Source: Paratinospora sagittata
Lineage: Eukaryota > Streptophyta > Magnoliopsida > Ranunculales > Menispermaceae
Assembly: GCA_035771175.1 (NCBI GenBank)
Contig: CM069593.1
Span: 44,797,054 to 44,861,053, forward strand
Length of the DNA stretch: 64,000 bases
Direction: 5' to 3'
A program made the translations under genes and the position numbers. A model generated the notes under the pieces. It saw only the letters and a list, made by a program, of their open reading frames with translations, had not been told where the DNA came from and did not search any database. Below are positions 45,444 to 58,138 of this stretch, in pieces. Positions within the stretch are counted from its first letter, which is position 1; every line of letters starts with the position of its first letter.

Positions 45444-48272
45444 TGTAACACCCCGATTTTCAAAACTTAATTTTTTGTAAAATAATGAATATTTTAATTT
45501 TATCGAGAAAAATCACTGAAAATCGAGATGTTAGTCGTATCCGTCTATCTTTTCCTATAACCATTATATAGGTAATAAAATTTGAAACACTATGAATTTA
45601 TATTCTTCTAATTAACTTACTGGTTAAGATAAACAAATACCCTTTCATCTTCACACCAAGGACCACATATTTCTACTATACAAATTTCTATAGTGAATTA
45701 TGAGGGTACTTGCCCTTGTCCATCTATTATGGACACAATATTTTAAATACATTCATTAAATAGAATTAATGTCCAAGGCATTCACACGTGAAATAAATCA
45801 CAGGGTCTTTACTAACTGTAATAATATTCATAAATTTCAATTGTCAATACAACCCGTTTAAATAATAAACTTTAAAAAAAAATCAAATAAAAACATTCAG
45901 CCCTGTCACCACAATATTAACAAATTAATTAAACCCACCCCTACTACACTGAACTACGTCACAAACTCGCGACTTTATTTTCTAAGTACCTGCATGTGAA
46001 AACTAGGGGTAAGCTTGAAAGCCCAGTGGGTCATCTAAACGATTCACAACATTTTATTATAATATATACACAAGAACATTACAAACAAGTTTCACACATT
46101 AATCGTCACAACATCAGATTATTTGAGTCGAGAATTTTATCACGTTCTAAATCACGTACCTTTAGGAAATCAGACTCAGGGTGGCACTACCAAAAAATTA
46201 GAACTCGTTGGCGATATTCATCATGAATAACTGCCCCATAATAAACATTGGCGATATTCCTTAGAATAACTGCCCCATAATAATCAATGGTGACATTCCT
46301 TAGAATAACTGCCACATATGTGTGATTCTTATCTTAATCGTGTTCCTTAGTGATGTCACGCCATACGTACGGTATAAGTACGATATTATTAAGTGCATTC
46401 ATAAAACATATTCAAACTCCACTACGCATGGTATCATGTCACAAAGTCAATTATAATAGTATTCATGCATGAACTTTACTATGCCAATATTCCAAGTCAT
46501 ACATTTCATTATCAAGCATTATAATTTATAAATGAATTCAATTACCACATGAATTGCATGCATCCAGTTATCATTTGATCAGAATAAAAATCATGTTGAC
46601 ATACATATCATCATGGCTAACAATCACAACATGGTATATATAAAATCATGTACAATAGGCATGCATAAGCAATCTAATAATACTATAGACCTAATTAATT
46701 TAACATTCTTATCTATATATCAAAATAAAATTTTATGAAGGCATAGAATCATCTCCACCTGAATCGCTAAATTCCAAATCCCTTAAATTCCTCGTCAGGC
46801 CTAGTACTCAACCTGTACACGTATATTACGTTTGTTAATATAAATACTCATAAGAACGATTATGAGTGTAGAAATATATACATATATATGGTGGTGGGAT
46901 GTTTAAACAAGTATATATATATATATATATATATATAATAACATATTATAATGCCTTGTGATATGATATAATGATGAGTATGGTATAACATGGTATAATA
47001 CAATATGTGGTATATATATAATGTGTGGTGATGTGTGAAGCGTTTTGAAAAGGTGTGATATACAATATAATCTATAATAGGTGTGTGCTGTGGGACTAAA
47101 AAAATCAAAATGGAATAGGGGAAAATCAAAATGGTATAGGGGAAATAGAGAGAAAGGGAGGCGTTGATGGTGGTGAGTTGCAGAGAGGTGGTGGTGGTGC
47201 CGGTGGCTGTGGAAGTGGAGGCGGAACCGCCGGAGTGGAAGTTCAAATGAAGCAGAGTGGCCGGAGATTGCTAGATTTCTTACAGAGTGTGAATTTGAAG
47301 TACGTGAAGTTAGGTTACCATTACTTGATCACGCAGATGAAGCAGAGAGAGAGATCTGGGTGGGGTGGCGTAGTATTGGGGAAGAGAGAAGTGTTTCGAG
47401 CAAGAGAGAAGAGAGAAAAGAGCGGCGAGATTCAGAGAGCAGAGGAAGATGGCAGAGAAGAGAGAAAGGGGGAACGACGGCAGTTCACCGACGTTCGTGA
47501 ATCGACAGCGATTTTCGTGAATATCAGAGAGGGGTTTCTTTTGGCGTTTTCGGAGTTGTAGCGGAGAGTTGCAGCGGCGAGAGAGCAGTTTGGAGTCTCA
47601 CGCGTTCAGATGAAAGGATTGGGTGATGGTGTTGCTTGGAGTTTTGGTTAGAGCAACGAGATGGGGTTTCAGGCACTGGGGTTTTGAGCAGAGAGTTGAG
47701 AGAGAGACCTGGCGAGAGCGAGAGAGCAGAGGAGAAGAAGAATCAAAGTTGCAGCGGCGATGAGCAGCAACGGTGATGAGAGGCAGTGATGAGTAGCAGC
47801 GGCTACAGACGGTGGCTCAACAGTGGCGATGAACCAGATGGGAGTTGCAACGTGCGATGGCGGAGAAAAGAAGAGAGAAGAGAGAGGCGATTGGGTTTTT
47901 TGTGAGGCTGGTTTTTGAGAGGGAGAGTTGGGTTTTGTGCGATTGGTTTCGAGAGAGAGGGGCTTGTGCGATTGAGTTTTTGAGAGAGAGGGGCGAGATT
48001 GCAGCTGTAGAGGGCAAGATTGTAGCGAGGTTGCAGCTGTAGAGGGCGAGATTGCAGCGGTGAGAGAGAAGTTTGACGATTAGTTTCCTTGATAAGGAAG
48101 GAGAGTCTGGGATGTGTGCGCGGAAACAGATCGCTACTCCGAAGAACAAGGGATGTTCTCGATTGCGATGATCTTGGCGAAGATTTGGATGAGGCGGCGA
48201 TGGCTAGCGTAGATCGAGTTGTTAATCGAAGCAAAGACGACCGACAAAGCATTTGCAACGTTCTTGAATGGC
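45444..48272 (-). mobile_element. 5' LTR of element B, outer end truncated
   Basis: Starts TGTAACACCCCG and matches 38403-41060 with indels (an extra block near 47180-47560). It breaks off at GGCGATTTC, where unit 2 begins with TTCACAAAATAC. A short shared TTC lies at the join. Confidence 0.85.
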
Positions 48273-49549
48273 GATTTCACAAAATACAAAATATAATCAA
48301 AATCTAAGAATTAAGCATTTTTAAACATTAAAGCACAAGGGAAAGTCACAAGTTATATAGCTATTATACACTCTATCAAGGAGTAATTAAAAGATTCCTC
48401 TCTGATGTACTAAAAGAGTAACATTCTGAAAAGAAAGGCATGCACACATCTTTCTATGACATTATTTGAGATTATTCCCATCATTAGTTGTGAGCTTATA
48501 TATGCCACAAGAGCCTTGAAATGTTGTAATTTAAATAAGAACAAAAAAAAAGTTTGACATATTTTTAGCTTTAAAATTTAAGAAGGTGAATAGAAAGCCA
48601 ATCCGTTTTCATTAAAGGTGGAAAAGAAATAAAAAAATATGAGAATTAAAATAATAGCGGTGAGATAAGAAATTTGCTGGTGGGTTAAGTGGCTTCTACT
48701 TTTTAGACATTTTTAAAATATTTTTTCTCCAAATTACCCTTGTAGGTTTTAAGTTTTATTTTTCATGACTTTTATACATATTTTTGAATGATTTTAAACA
48801 TTTTGATTATATTAAAAGGTAAATATATATCTAATTTTTATTTTAAAAATTATTTTATTTTAATGATAATCACATGCAGCGCACATCTATTTGTGCTAGT
48901 TATAATTAATATAAATAAATTCTTTTCTTTTCACTATTTCTTTAAAAAAATTCATTCAAAACAATCTCTCTCTTTTTTGTTTAAATGTAAAAGTATACAT
49001 TCAAAAAGTATATATTATTATTAAATATCATTAAATTATCTTAAATCATGTATTTACATATAATTTAAGACAATCTAATAATATATAAAAATTATGTATA
49101 TAATTTAGACTATAATTTAAGTATCAATCAAACATTATTCTTTGTTTTTTACTTCCTCTCCCTTCTACTTTCACATATTATTTTAGGACTATATGGATAA
49201 AAACATTTGTTAAATAAGGTGGTTGTGGAGGACAATATCAAAAACATAAAACGAAGGTGGGCCAGAACTGTTGAGTTGGACAACCTGAACAAGGAAAACG
49301 TGGCGCTCTCATAACGTGGGACTACGGAAAATCCAAATACCGTGGAACATAAGAGCATTCTCACTTTTCAATTTTGAGAAAAGTATTTGAATCCGCTGTA
49401 GCGTCTCTTCATTAACGTTGTGCCTGGCGCCTTCTTTCCTTCTCTGTTGCTCAGTAGTTCGTTCACCTTCTCTCTCTCTCTAATGCTCTGTCTCTCTCTC
49501 AAAAGCTGTTCTTCTTCTTAGCTTCTAAAACTCGATTCTCGCCGGAAAA

Positions 49550-49727
49550 ATGGCTTTGAAAGGTAAAGAAGTAGCGACGAAAGCGCCGGCCGGAAAGAGG
49601 AAAAAAGAAACTGCGGGGAAGTCCAGTGGCCGGAAGCGGAGAAACCCCGGCGTTCTTCAGTTTTTCGATGTCGCTGCAGATGTCCACGAAGAGGACGATG
49701 AAAGCGACGAGAACGTCGCCGATCAAG
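49550..49727 (+). pseudogene. SPT5-like (KTF1/RDM3-type) first exon, copy 2
   Basis: Identical in sequence to 8326-8503, with the same donor site and CT-rich leader. Complete conservation of an isolated exon may reflect recent duplication only. The rest of the SPT5-like gene is not in the window. Confidence 0.5.
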
Positions 49728-49944
49728 GTGATAGAAATAAAGGCTTCAACTATTATTTTTTGTTGTACATAAGTTTGGAAATTCGATAATGCAAGAAAAG
49801 AAAAGCCCAAACCATTTCCATGTGAAACCCAAGCCCAGTTAGCTATGTAGAGCGCACTTGACAGTTGAAAACGTACACGGCAAGTTATTCAAGTTATCGA
49901 GGAAGGTTGTAGTTTTTAACCGTTATCACATTTATTTTTTTAAC

Positions 49945-49951
49945 TATAAAT
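49945..49951 (+). promoter_or_regulatory. Candidate TATA box of TFIIS-domain gene, copy 2
   Basis: TATAAAT, 181 bases before the start codon. The CT repeat in the leader is one unit shorter than in copy 1. Confidence 0.45.
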
Positions 49952-50125
49952 GATTAGGTGAGTAGAGGTAATTGAGTATTATCATCGATTAGTTACAAAT
50001 CTGCTCTTCCTTCCATTCCTTGCTTTCTCTCTTTCTCTCTTTCTCTGATCTCTGCTCTCTTCATCACCAAACCCATCTTCTTCAATTAATAATCAACACA
50101 TTTTTACCTGAGGAGAATTAATATC

Positions 50126-53072
50126 ATGAATCCAGATATTTTCACCATCCAATATCTTCTCTCTAATCATCTTCAGGTTTAAAATTTTAAACCCTAACCC
50201 TATAAACCCTAAACTCTTTTAACTTTTGTGTCATTTAACTTCTTTTATTTCTTCGATTAATAAAATATTATAGTTGGCAACTAAATGATTATCGTTGTTG
50301 TAATGGTTATTTGCATTAAATATTGCAGTCTGAAACAAAGTTGGTAGAATTATTACGAAAGCTTGAAAAGATGGAAGTCTCCAAGCAATATCTACAGGTT
50401 TTAATCCTTGTCGACATTAGTTTATTGGTGGTATTGAAAATAGTAAAATAGAGAAATCTCTAGTGAAAAACTAAGAGACTTGGTGAAAAGTTTAGTTAGT
50501 TAAAATACATAAATTTATCTCTACAGGAAACTACAATTGGACGTACTGTTGATTATATCAAATGTACATCCAAATCGAAACAAGTTCGTTACCTTGCCAG
50601 CAATATCATCAAGTAAATATATGCAAAATTCTACCAATATCTCTTTATTATTTTAGTTCCAAGTTAATTAGTTACTACATATGCATGCAATCATGTTTAT
50701 CTTAGTTTGATTCAAAATAATTAATTATTTTCCCTTGAATTTGAAATATCAGTGGATGGTGCAAAATGCTATATGAGAGAGTAGTGAACGTTAGTGCTGC
50801 TGCCACTACTACTAATAATGATCAACCTGGTAAGTACAAAATATAATCACTGAACACTTATTTAACAGTTTTAGCTAGTTAGCATTAATTTGTCTACCTG
50901 ATGACAAACTAGGAAAAGGAAATTCCAATACCACGAAAGTTACTGAACCAAAGTCACAGAAGAACAGGGCATTCATCATTAGGAATTCTATTCTTTCTAT
51001 TAAGCAAGTAAGTATTAATTAAATAGAGGATGGGTATTAATTAACTAAACACCCATCTCACTACCATCCCCACAATTTGTAGGCAAAGTCCACTGATGAA
51101 AACTTCACTGGGCTGAAATTTGAGAATTCCAAAACAAAATCTCAAGAGGGGCATCAAAACCATAATTCTCACTTGGAGGATCAGGTACAAATATATATAT
51201 GTTCTCAATTGAACAATTATTTAATAGCTCTACCTAATTAGCATTAACATATAGAATTCTATTTCTACATCTCAGAATACCCAGAAGGAAAAGGAACATT
51301 CTGTTGTGTCAACTGTGCAAGAATTTGCTTTCAAGCACATTGCTACTACTTCAAAAAGGAGGATATTTGCCATCAGAAATACCAAGACCTCTAGTACTCT
51401 TCCTACTAAGCAAGTAAGCATTAATTAAGTAAAGAATGAAGTATAATTAGTATGAGCTCGTTTATTAAGTATTACTTATATAAATGAAAGTTCAAATTCA
51501 TCTAATGATCATCCCCAAAATTTGTAGGAAACCAAGTGCACTGATGGATTCGAATATGAGAATTCCAAAAGAAAATCTCAAGAGGGCCATCACACATTGA
51601 CAGCTGCAGCAAATGGTTAGTTTGTCTTCTTTTGACTTTCTTCACTTGGTAAAGTTTAATTCAATACTCTATATATTATGCATTAGAGTATTGACATATT
51701 CTTACTTTATGTATATATACAGCAAAGAAACAAAAAATCAATGAGGCCACTGAACTGCAAGCAGAACTCCCAAAGGAGACTGTCATTCAAGAAGATGTAC
51801 AAAAGAAACCCGAAGGCCATATCAATCATTTAGACTTGGAGTGCCAGAAGAAAGAAGACATTCTGTCCTTGAAGAATATTCTCTCCAACCATCATTTGCA
51901 GGTTTTTTTTCTTTTTGAACAAAGTAATATAGATGCCACTCTTAATCATTATATTTCGTGTCTATAATACATTTCTAATGTTGTATGATTTCTTTACATG
52001 TAATATATGGTTGGTGGTTTGTTGTTTTTGTTTAAATTATTGCAGACTGAACCAGAAGTGTTGGAATCACTGAGAAAGCTTCAAAAGATAGTAGACTCCA
52101 AGCAAATTCTTGAGGTTTTCGTCTATTCCTTAAAACTAATTGAAAGCAGTTTAACAGATAGGTCAGTTATATATATAATTTGTCTTCCTCAGGAAACTAT
52201 GATTGGGTACACTGTAAATTCTATCAGAAAGACGTCCAAATCGAAGAAACTCCGTCACTTTTCCAACAATCTCATCAAGTATGGAATTAGTAAACTTCCA
52301 AGTAACACTTTCTTCTTGATAAACTTTGAAATTTATGAATCTATAATTATAATTTACATTTAATTTGCAGGGAGTGGAAAAAACTAGTAGACAAATGGTT
52401 GGAGTTGGAGGCTTCTGCAACCACAGGAGGTAACAGTGACTCAAACATGTTGCTTTTCTTTCAACCTTCTACCTTGTCTTAACATTGAACTATCTAAATT
52501 AATTCTACATACCATTATTGGTTGCTTCAGATAACACGAAGAACAATCAAATAGAGTTGCAGAAACATGTGTCTTGCTTCAGTGTCCCAATTCCTGATAA
52601 ACAAGTAAGTATATATTATAATGAGTACAATTAATCTCTCTTATTTTTAGTCCAAACACTACCATATACATTCTATCCATCACTCAAATCCCTCTCCCCA
52701 ATATGATGATTTAGGATGAACACCACGATGATGAGAACTTAATTCTACAGAAGATTGAAGGTTCCAAGAGGAAATTATATGAAGATTATCAAAAAGCTGA
52801 AAATGGTAATTACTACTTGCCCTTCATGTTTCTTCTTCCTCCACATTTTCCTTCTCACTTTATAAATCTTTTGGAGTCAATCTAATGGGTACTTATGGCA
52901 CACAGCAAAGAAGCAAAGGAGTGTAAAGTTCTTTGATTTCCATGAACTCCTAGAAAAGAAGAACTCTAATCAAGACAAAGCTCCCGACACAAGACCACGA
53001 ATCCGGTACCATCCTCGACCGTATCGAAGGAAAATAAGAGTTAATATGCAACCATGCATAAAAATGTGGTGA
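50126..53072 (+). CDS. Double TFIIS N-terminal (MED26-like) domain protein, copy 2
   Basis: Fifteen exons, all splice sites and phases intact, 476 codons: 50126-50176, 50329-50397, 50527-50612, 50753-50829, 50913-51007, 51083-51184, 51276-51413, 51528-51615, 51723-51901, 52046-52114, 52193-52278, 52371-52429, 52531-52604, 52715-52805, 52906-53072. Domain layout is as in copy 1. I count 15 base differences in coding sequence between the copies: 14 change an amino acid, one is silent, and none falls in exons 1-5, 8, 10-12 or 14, so the domain exons are nearly untouched. At several sites (a KSQEGH lysine, a KQ before an intron, SNHH before the second domain) copy 2 agrees with the gene's own internal repeat while copy 1 does not, so copy 2 is probably closer to the ancestor and the likelier functional gene. 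Confidence 0.82.
50189..50212 (+). promoter_or_regulatory. Two telo-boxes in intron 1, copy 2
   Basis: AAACCCTAA at 50189-50197 and 50204-50212, same positions relative to exon 1 as in copy 1. Confidence 0.6.
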
Positions 53073-53172
53073 CAAGTTTTTTTCAGTCAAATGTTGGTTT
53101 ACATGGATATGGAAGGAACTGCACATACAGTTGTGTATTATGAACATTTTGTAAAACATTGTTTGCTAATGA

Positions 53173-53178
53173 AATAAA
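53173..53178 (+). terminator. Candidate poly(A) signal, copy 2
   Basis: AATAAA about 100 bases after the stop codon, followed by a T-rich run. Confidence 0.55.
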
Positions 53179-54964
53179 TGCAATTATTTTTTTTAAGATC
53201 TATTGATTTATAATCACCCTTTTTTTTAAAATCTGCATGTTTATGCTTAACCATGACAAATGTAAAGAAGGCATTTGTCAAATATATCCTAAAGAACTAA
53301 ACTCAACTAACTTAACAAAACCTTTTTCCTAATTACATGGATATATTCATGTCATAGTTGCTTAGAAGCCAATCTAAACCCCAAAGGGAAGTATAGTCTT
53401 GACTCAACTTCTCTCAAAAGACAAACAGCAGGCATTCCATTCACACAAACTGAACATGGTTAAACCAGGGAGTTTTTGTTTGTGTACAGCACATGTTAAT
53501 TAACAAGATTTCAGTCAATCAGGGATGATTTAAAAAGAAACCCAAACTATAAGACAAATTGGGTTTATTGAGAAAGACAAATGCTAAACGTACGTGGCCT
53601 CCAATGAAATTCTCACCACAAATTATATGACTAGTGAGGTGACTTTTGAGGTGGCCTAGTTTTGTTGGTTACGTTGAAAAGTTCAAAAATTTTCAACCCA
53701 CTACGGGTAGTTAATGCCAAACGTAAAGTACGACGCTAAAGGCTTTCTTTTTGCTAAAAAATTATTTTTATTTTTATTTTTTAACAAAAAAAATGATTTT
53801 AGTATTACATTTTAAAATTACTTTCTTATTTGTATAAAAATAATTTTATTACTTAATAAAAATTAATTTTCTTATTATTAATAAAAAAATTGTTTTTGAT
53901 AAAAAATAATGTCATTGTCTTAAAACAAATTCTAATAAAAATTAATTTAAATATTTTAATAAAATTACTTTTAATAATTAAAAATATTATTTTTATAAAA
54001 TAACAAGTTTATATTAGTATTGCTTAAAAATAATATTATTCCTCTAATAAAAGTAATTTTATTACTTTAGAAAAATACTTTTATTATTTTAAATAAAAAT
54101 TAATTAAATTATTTTTATTTATAATAAAAATAATTTATCATCAAAGATTATGTTTTTCATACTTTAGTGTGGCACATATTTTCTGCAGTGAATACTTAAA
54201 ACAAATTCATAAAAAATTTAGAAATATCAACGAGGATGCACTGCTATGGCCAAATAACACTGAAAGAAAAAAACAAGAACTCATTTCTATTAATCAACCT
54301 AAAACAATGTTCCATTACATAATTAAAGACAAAAACTTTATAATTCAACATGCAAACAAAAAAGCTCTACCATCTCAATTTGAAAACCACTTCTGCAAAG
54401 TACCTCACATCACATCGCCTTCTTTGTTACTACCATGTCTTTTCCATCAAACGTGGGCATTGTAAAATGGTCGTAATTTATAATATGTTAAGTCGATCAA
54501 CACATAGATGAGGAAATCATAATTACAATGTACAAACCGTAATACCTAGGAGCTACCAACATTATGCATCAAGTCTAGAAAAGAAGACTAATGAAAGTTA
54601 TAGATGCCTTGGTTGCTCCATTGTGATTGATATGAAACTTGTGAAGATACCATCATGTCCTGTGTTGAAATAAGGTTGTCAAAACTTTGAGCCAAATAAG
54701 TGAATTAGTTTATGAGTATTTTAATTACCAAATGACTTGATGCTACATTGGTGACTTCATGATTGTCACTGTACTAAAGTTGGTGAACATCCTAAAAATT
54801 GTTCCCTCTACTATTATTTTGTATAAATAAATAAATAATAAAAGTAAAGCATGTCAAATAAATGTCATAAAGCACAAATAATTGCTATAAAATATTTTTT
54901 GAACATAATAATGTTACAATTATTAAACAAAAAAAAAAACAATTAACTGTCTTTTTCTTGAATT
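53179..54964. other. 3' flank of unit 2, no gene seen
   Basis: 53200-53550 is non-coding sequence absent from unit 1. The rest is the AT-rich flank shared by all three units. The frame at 54169-54465 is not conserved in the other units. Confidence 0.6.
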
Positions 54965-55059
54965 ATGAAATTTCCCAAAGGCTTTCAAACTCTTCAATCT
55001 CCAAAGATTCATACACCACATTTTTCGATAACATGTTCACGCTCTTTGTAACCACATAG
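54965..55059 (-). pseudogene. FAR1-like pseudogene remnant, unit 2
   Basis: Matches 31156-31245, the C-terminal end of the FAR1-like sequence in unit 3, then is cut by element C. Confidence 0.8.
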
Positions 55060-55078
55060 TGTAATACCCTGTATTTCA

Positions 55079-55111
<33 letters not shown>

Positions 55112-56874
55112 ACTATTTGAAATTTTTACTATTTGGGCAACGCCAGAACGTTCAGGCGCCTGCCAGAACGTTCAGGCGCCTGCCAGAACGTTCAGGCGGC
55201 ATGCCAGAACGTTCAGGCGCCTGCCAGAACGTTCAGGCGCCTGCCAGAACGTTCAGGCGCCATGCCAGAACGTTCAGGCGCCTGCCAGAACGTTCAGGCG
55301 CATGCCAGAACGTTCAGGCGCCTGCCAGAACGTTCAGGCGCCTGCCAGAACGTTCAGGCGCCTGCCAGAACGTTCAGGCGCCTGCCAGAACGTTCAGGCG
55401 CCATGCCAGAACGTTCAGGCGCCTGCCAGAACGTTCAGGCGCCATGCCAGAACGTTCAGGCGCCTGCCAGAACGTTCAGGCGCCTGCCAGAACGTTCAGG
55501 CGCCATGCCAGAACGTTCAGGCGCCATGCCAGAACGTTCAGGCGCCATGCCAGAACGTTCAGGCGCCTGCCAGAACGTTCAGGCGCCTGCCAGAACGTTC
55601 AGGCGCCATGCCAGAACGTTCAGGCGCCATGCCAGAACGTTCAGGCGCCTGCCAGAACGTTCAGGCGCCATGCCAGAACGTTCAGGCGCCATGCCAGAAC
55701 GTTCAGGCGCCTGCCAGAACGTTCAGGCGCCTGCCAGAACGTTTAGGCGCACAAAATCTCTATATAAGAAACCTCCTCATTCTCATTTCTCACACCAAAC
55801 CAAAATCACCTTCTCTTGGGATTTTCTTCTCCTTTCCACGCCTTCTAAGTTTTTAGTTTTTGAGACTCTCTAATCGAGACTCTCGGTGCGGTGCAACAAA
55901 GTTCTGTCCGGAGGAAAGCGCCAGATCTGAAAGCGGTGCAACGAAGTTCTGTCCGGAGAAAAGCACCAGATCTGAAGGTGGGGAACGAAACATAGGTTTG
56001 CGTGTTTTATAACTGTTATTAAAGTTTACATTCAATTATTGTTATATCTACTATTCATTTACACTGCATTATATCAATATTGTTTATGACCTGAATGTCC
56101 TAACCTTGCACGTCGTGATACCGACCCTAATAAGGATCACTAGACGATGCCAAAGTCAGTCTAAATGTCAAGAAAGACCAGACTAGTAGACTAGACCAGT
56201 TCATGCATTGGCATCATTCATATCACCACCTAGGGACGTATATGGTTTATGACTCATAGAATAGTTAGAAGCATTGCTCACTATTCATATTATTTCTCTG
56301 GAGAGGGACGTACATGTGAACCTGGCTACGCTGGGGAGGGACATCAGTACGTGAATCCAGAGCATCGTTCCTGAGGAGGGACGTACAGTGAGAACCTGGC
56401 TTCGCCCGGGGAAGGACACCAGTACGTGAACTCAGGCGATGTACGTTCATCAAACCATTAGTACGTGACGGTGTCATGCATACATACATATTGATTGATT
56501 ATGATGCTTACATGTGTATTTAAGATATTTGATATTGAAGTATGCTTTATTAATTGTTATACTCATGCACTATTTACCCACTGAGCGCGTTAAGCTCACT
56601 CCAATATTATCAAATCTTTCACAGGAAATTAGGGTGGACTGGGTGCAGGTTATGGGGCCCACATTTTGTACCCTTTGTATGATTCATTGGGGATTTTGGG
56701 AGTATGTTCCCTTGACCATTTTATGTACAAAAATATTCTGAATTATGAAATCAGATTTGTACTGTGTACTGTATTTCCGCTGCGCACTCTGTTATTACCA
56801 TTATGATTGTTCCAAATGTGCGCCCCGTCCGAGAGTGTACCGCCGGTTTAGGCGCGTCCGGGCGGGGTGTGACA
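55060..56874 (+). mobile_element. 5' LTR of element C
   Basis: TGTAATACCCTG to GGGTGTGACA, 1815 bp, larger than the solo copy mainly because of its 30-unit minisatellite. It has a possible TATA box (CTCTATATAAG at about 55757) just after the array, so transcription would start near 55790. If so, the array is in the U3 promoter region. Confidence 0.9.
55139..55750. repeat. LTR minisatellite, 30 units of 20-21 bp
   Basis: Thirty tandem units of two kinds, 20 bp (CCAGAACGTTCAGGCGCCTG) and 21 bp (ending GGCGCCATG), in irregular order. Each unit carries the palindrome GAACGTTC and, at the unit join, CAGGCGCCTG (perfect) or GGCGCC. It is CpG-dense. All plus-strand frames are open through it because no stop triplet occurs in the unit. 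Confidence 0.95.
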
Positions 56875-56879
56875 TTTAA

Positions 56880-56891
56880 TGGTATCAGAGC
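56880..56891 (+). other. Primer binding site of element C
   Basis: TGGTATCAGAGC, exact complement of the plant initiator-Met tRNA 3' end, five bases after the LTR. Confidence 0.93.
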
Positions 56892-57035
56892 GTACGGTCC
56901 ACGGCCCGCCCAAGTCCACCAAATTAGGGGAAGAAACTATAGTTGATTTAAATATACATATAGTCATAATTTATTAGAAACTATATGTGTAGTTATTATT
57001 GAATATATGTATCTATATACATTAGTGTATATGAG

Positions 57036-57040
57036 GTACG

Positions 57041-57082
<42 letters not shown>

Positions 57083-57112
57083 CAAAAAAATTTTTATTTT
57101 TCGAAAATTATT

Positions 57113-57151
<39 letters not shown>

Positions 57152-58131
57152 CGAAAAATTTTTATTTTTCGAAAATTATTTATTCAAAAAAAAAATAAAT
57201 AAAAAAATAAAAAAATTTCGAAAAATTTTTATTTTTCGAAAATTATTTATTAAAAAAAAAAAAAAAAAAAAAAAAAATTCGAAAAAAAAAATAAATAAAA
57301 AAATAAAAAAATTTCGAAAAATTTTTATTTTTCGAAAATTATTTATTCAAAAAAAAAAAAAAAAAAATTTATTTTTCGAAAAATATTTATTCGAATATTC
57401 GGAAAAAAAAAAAAAAAAAAAAAAAAAAAAACAAAATTTATTTTTCGAAAAAAAAAAAAAATTTATTCAAATATTCGAAAAAAAAAAAAAAAAAAAAAAA
57501 ATTACTATTTGAAAGTTCTAAAACTATATATATATGACTTCCATATATAGTTAGGATTAAAAATAACTATATATGATTTTTATATAGTCTCAATTTCCAA
57601 TATATATAGTTGTGTTATGAAAACTATATATATAATTATGATTAACTATGTCTATACCTTCATATGTGAATATGACATATATATACATTTTAAATAGTTG
57701 ATTTTTGAAAACTATATAGTTATGAGTCGATATATCTATACATGTGAATACGACATATATACATCTAATCACTAATGAAAGAAAATTTCATGATGGCATA
57801 AACATCAACATAAAACTCGAAAATAATGTCTAGCAGACAAGACATAAATCTTAAAATAATTAAATATGTCTATACATTCATATGTGAATATGACATATAT
57901 ACACAGTCCAAATAGTTGATTTTTGGACACTATATATAGTTATGATGAAATATGTCTATACATTCATAAGTGAATACGACATATATGCATCAAATCACTA
58001 ATGAAGAAAATCTCATGCTGGCATAAACATCAACAGAACACTCGAAACAAATGTCTAGCAGACAAAGCATAAATCTTAAAAATATTAGGAATATATTTTG
58101 TGTCTTTCACACAAATTTATTTTCCTTTCAG
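57036..58131 (+). other. Candidate leader intron of element C with poly-A and AT repeats
   Basis: A good donor (GAG|GTACGT) starts it and a pyrimidine tract ending TTTCAG (58131) ends it, seven bases before the ORF1 ATG. Inside are A-tracts up to about 37 long alternating with TTTTTATTTTTCGAAAA palindromic blocks (57081-57400, about five units), then TATATAGT-rich sequence and two near-repeats (57780-57850, 58000-58080). Splicing is inferred from sequence only. The alternative is an unspliced leader. Confidence 0.45.
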
Positions 58132-58138
58132 CAAAAGA

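Larger units (their letters stand above)
38403..48272 (-). mobile_element. Gypsy chromovirus element B (gag-less)
   Basis: A nearly complete minus-strand element: 5' LTR 45444-48272, primer site, leader, protease remnant, RT, RNase H, integrase, chromodomain, polypurine tract and 3' LTR 38403-41125. Gag is missing. Its outer 5' LTR end is lost at the junction with duplication unit 2, so target-site duplications cannot be compared. The two LTRs differ by several indels, so the insertion is not recent. Confidence 0.9.
48273..55059 (+). repeat. Segmental duplication unit 2
   Basis: Counterpart of 7072-13667, more complete at the 3' end: it keeps about 350 bp after the poly(A) signal that unit 1 lost and 48 bp of promoter-side sequence (about 49234-49281). 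It ends in FAR1-like sequence where element C inserted after CATAG. Confidence 0.9.

Noticed and set aside
55139..55750. CRISPR-like regular repeats
   Set aside because: Units are directly adjacent with no unique spacers, and the setting is a plant LTR. It is a minisatellite.
55117..55873. Long open frames with a 20-residue periodic peptide across the minisatellite
   Set aside because: A 20-bp unit without stop triplets opens all three plus-strand frames at once. The array sits in an LTR upstream of the likely transcription start, has 21-bp units that change frame, and shows no independent coding evidence.
57007..57198. Poly-lysine frame in the leader of element C
   Set aside because: Translation of A-tracts only.
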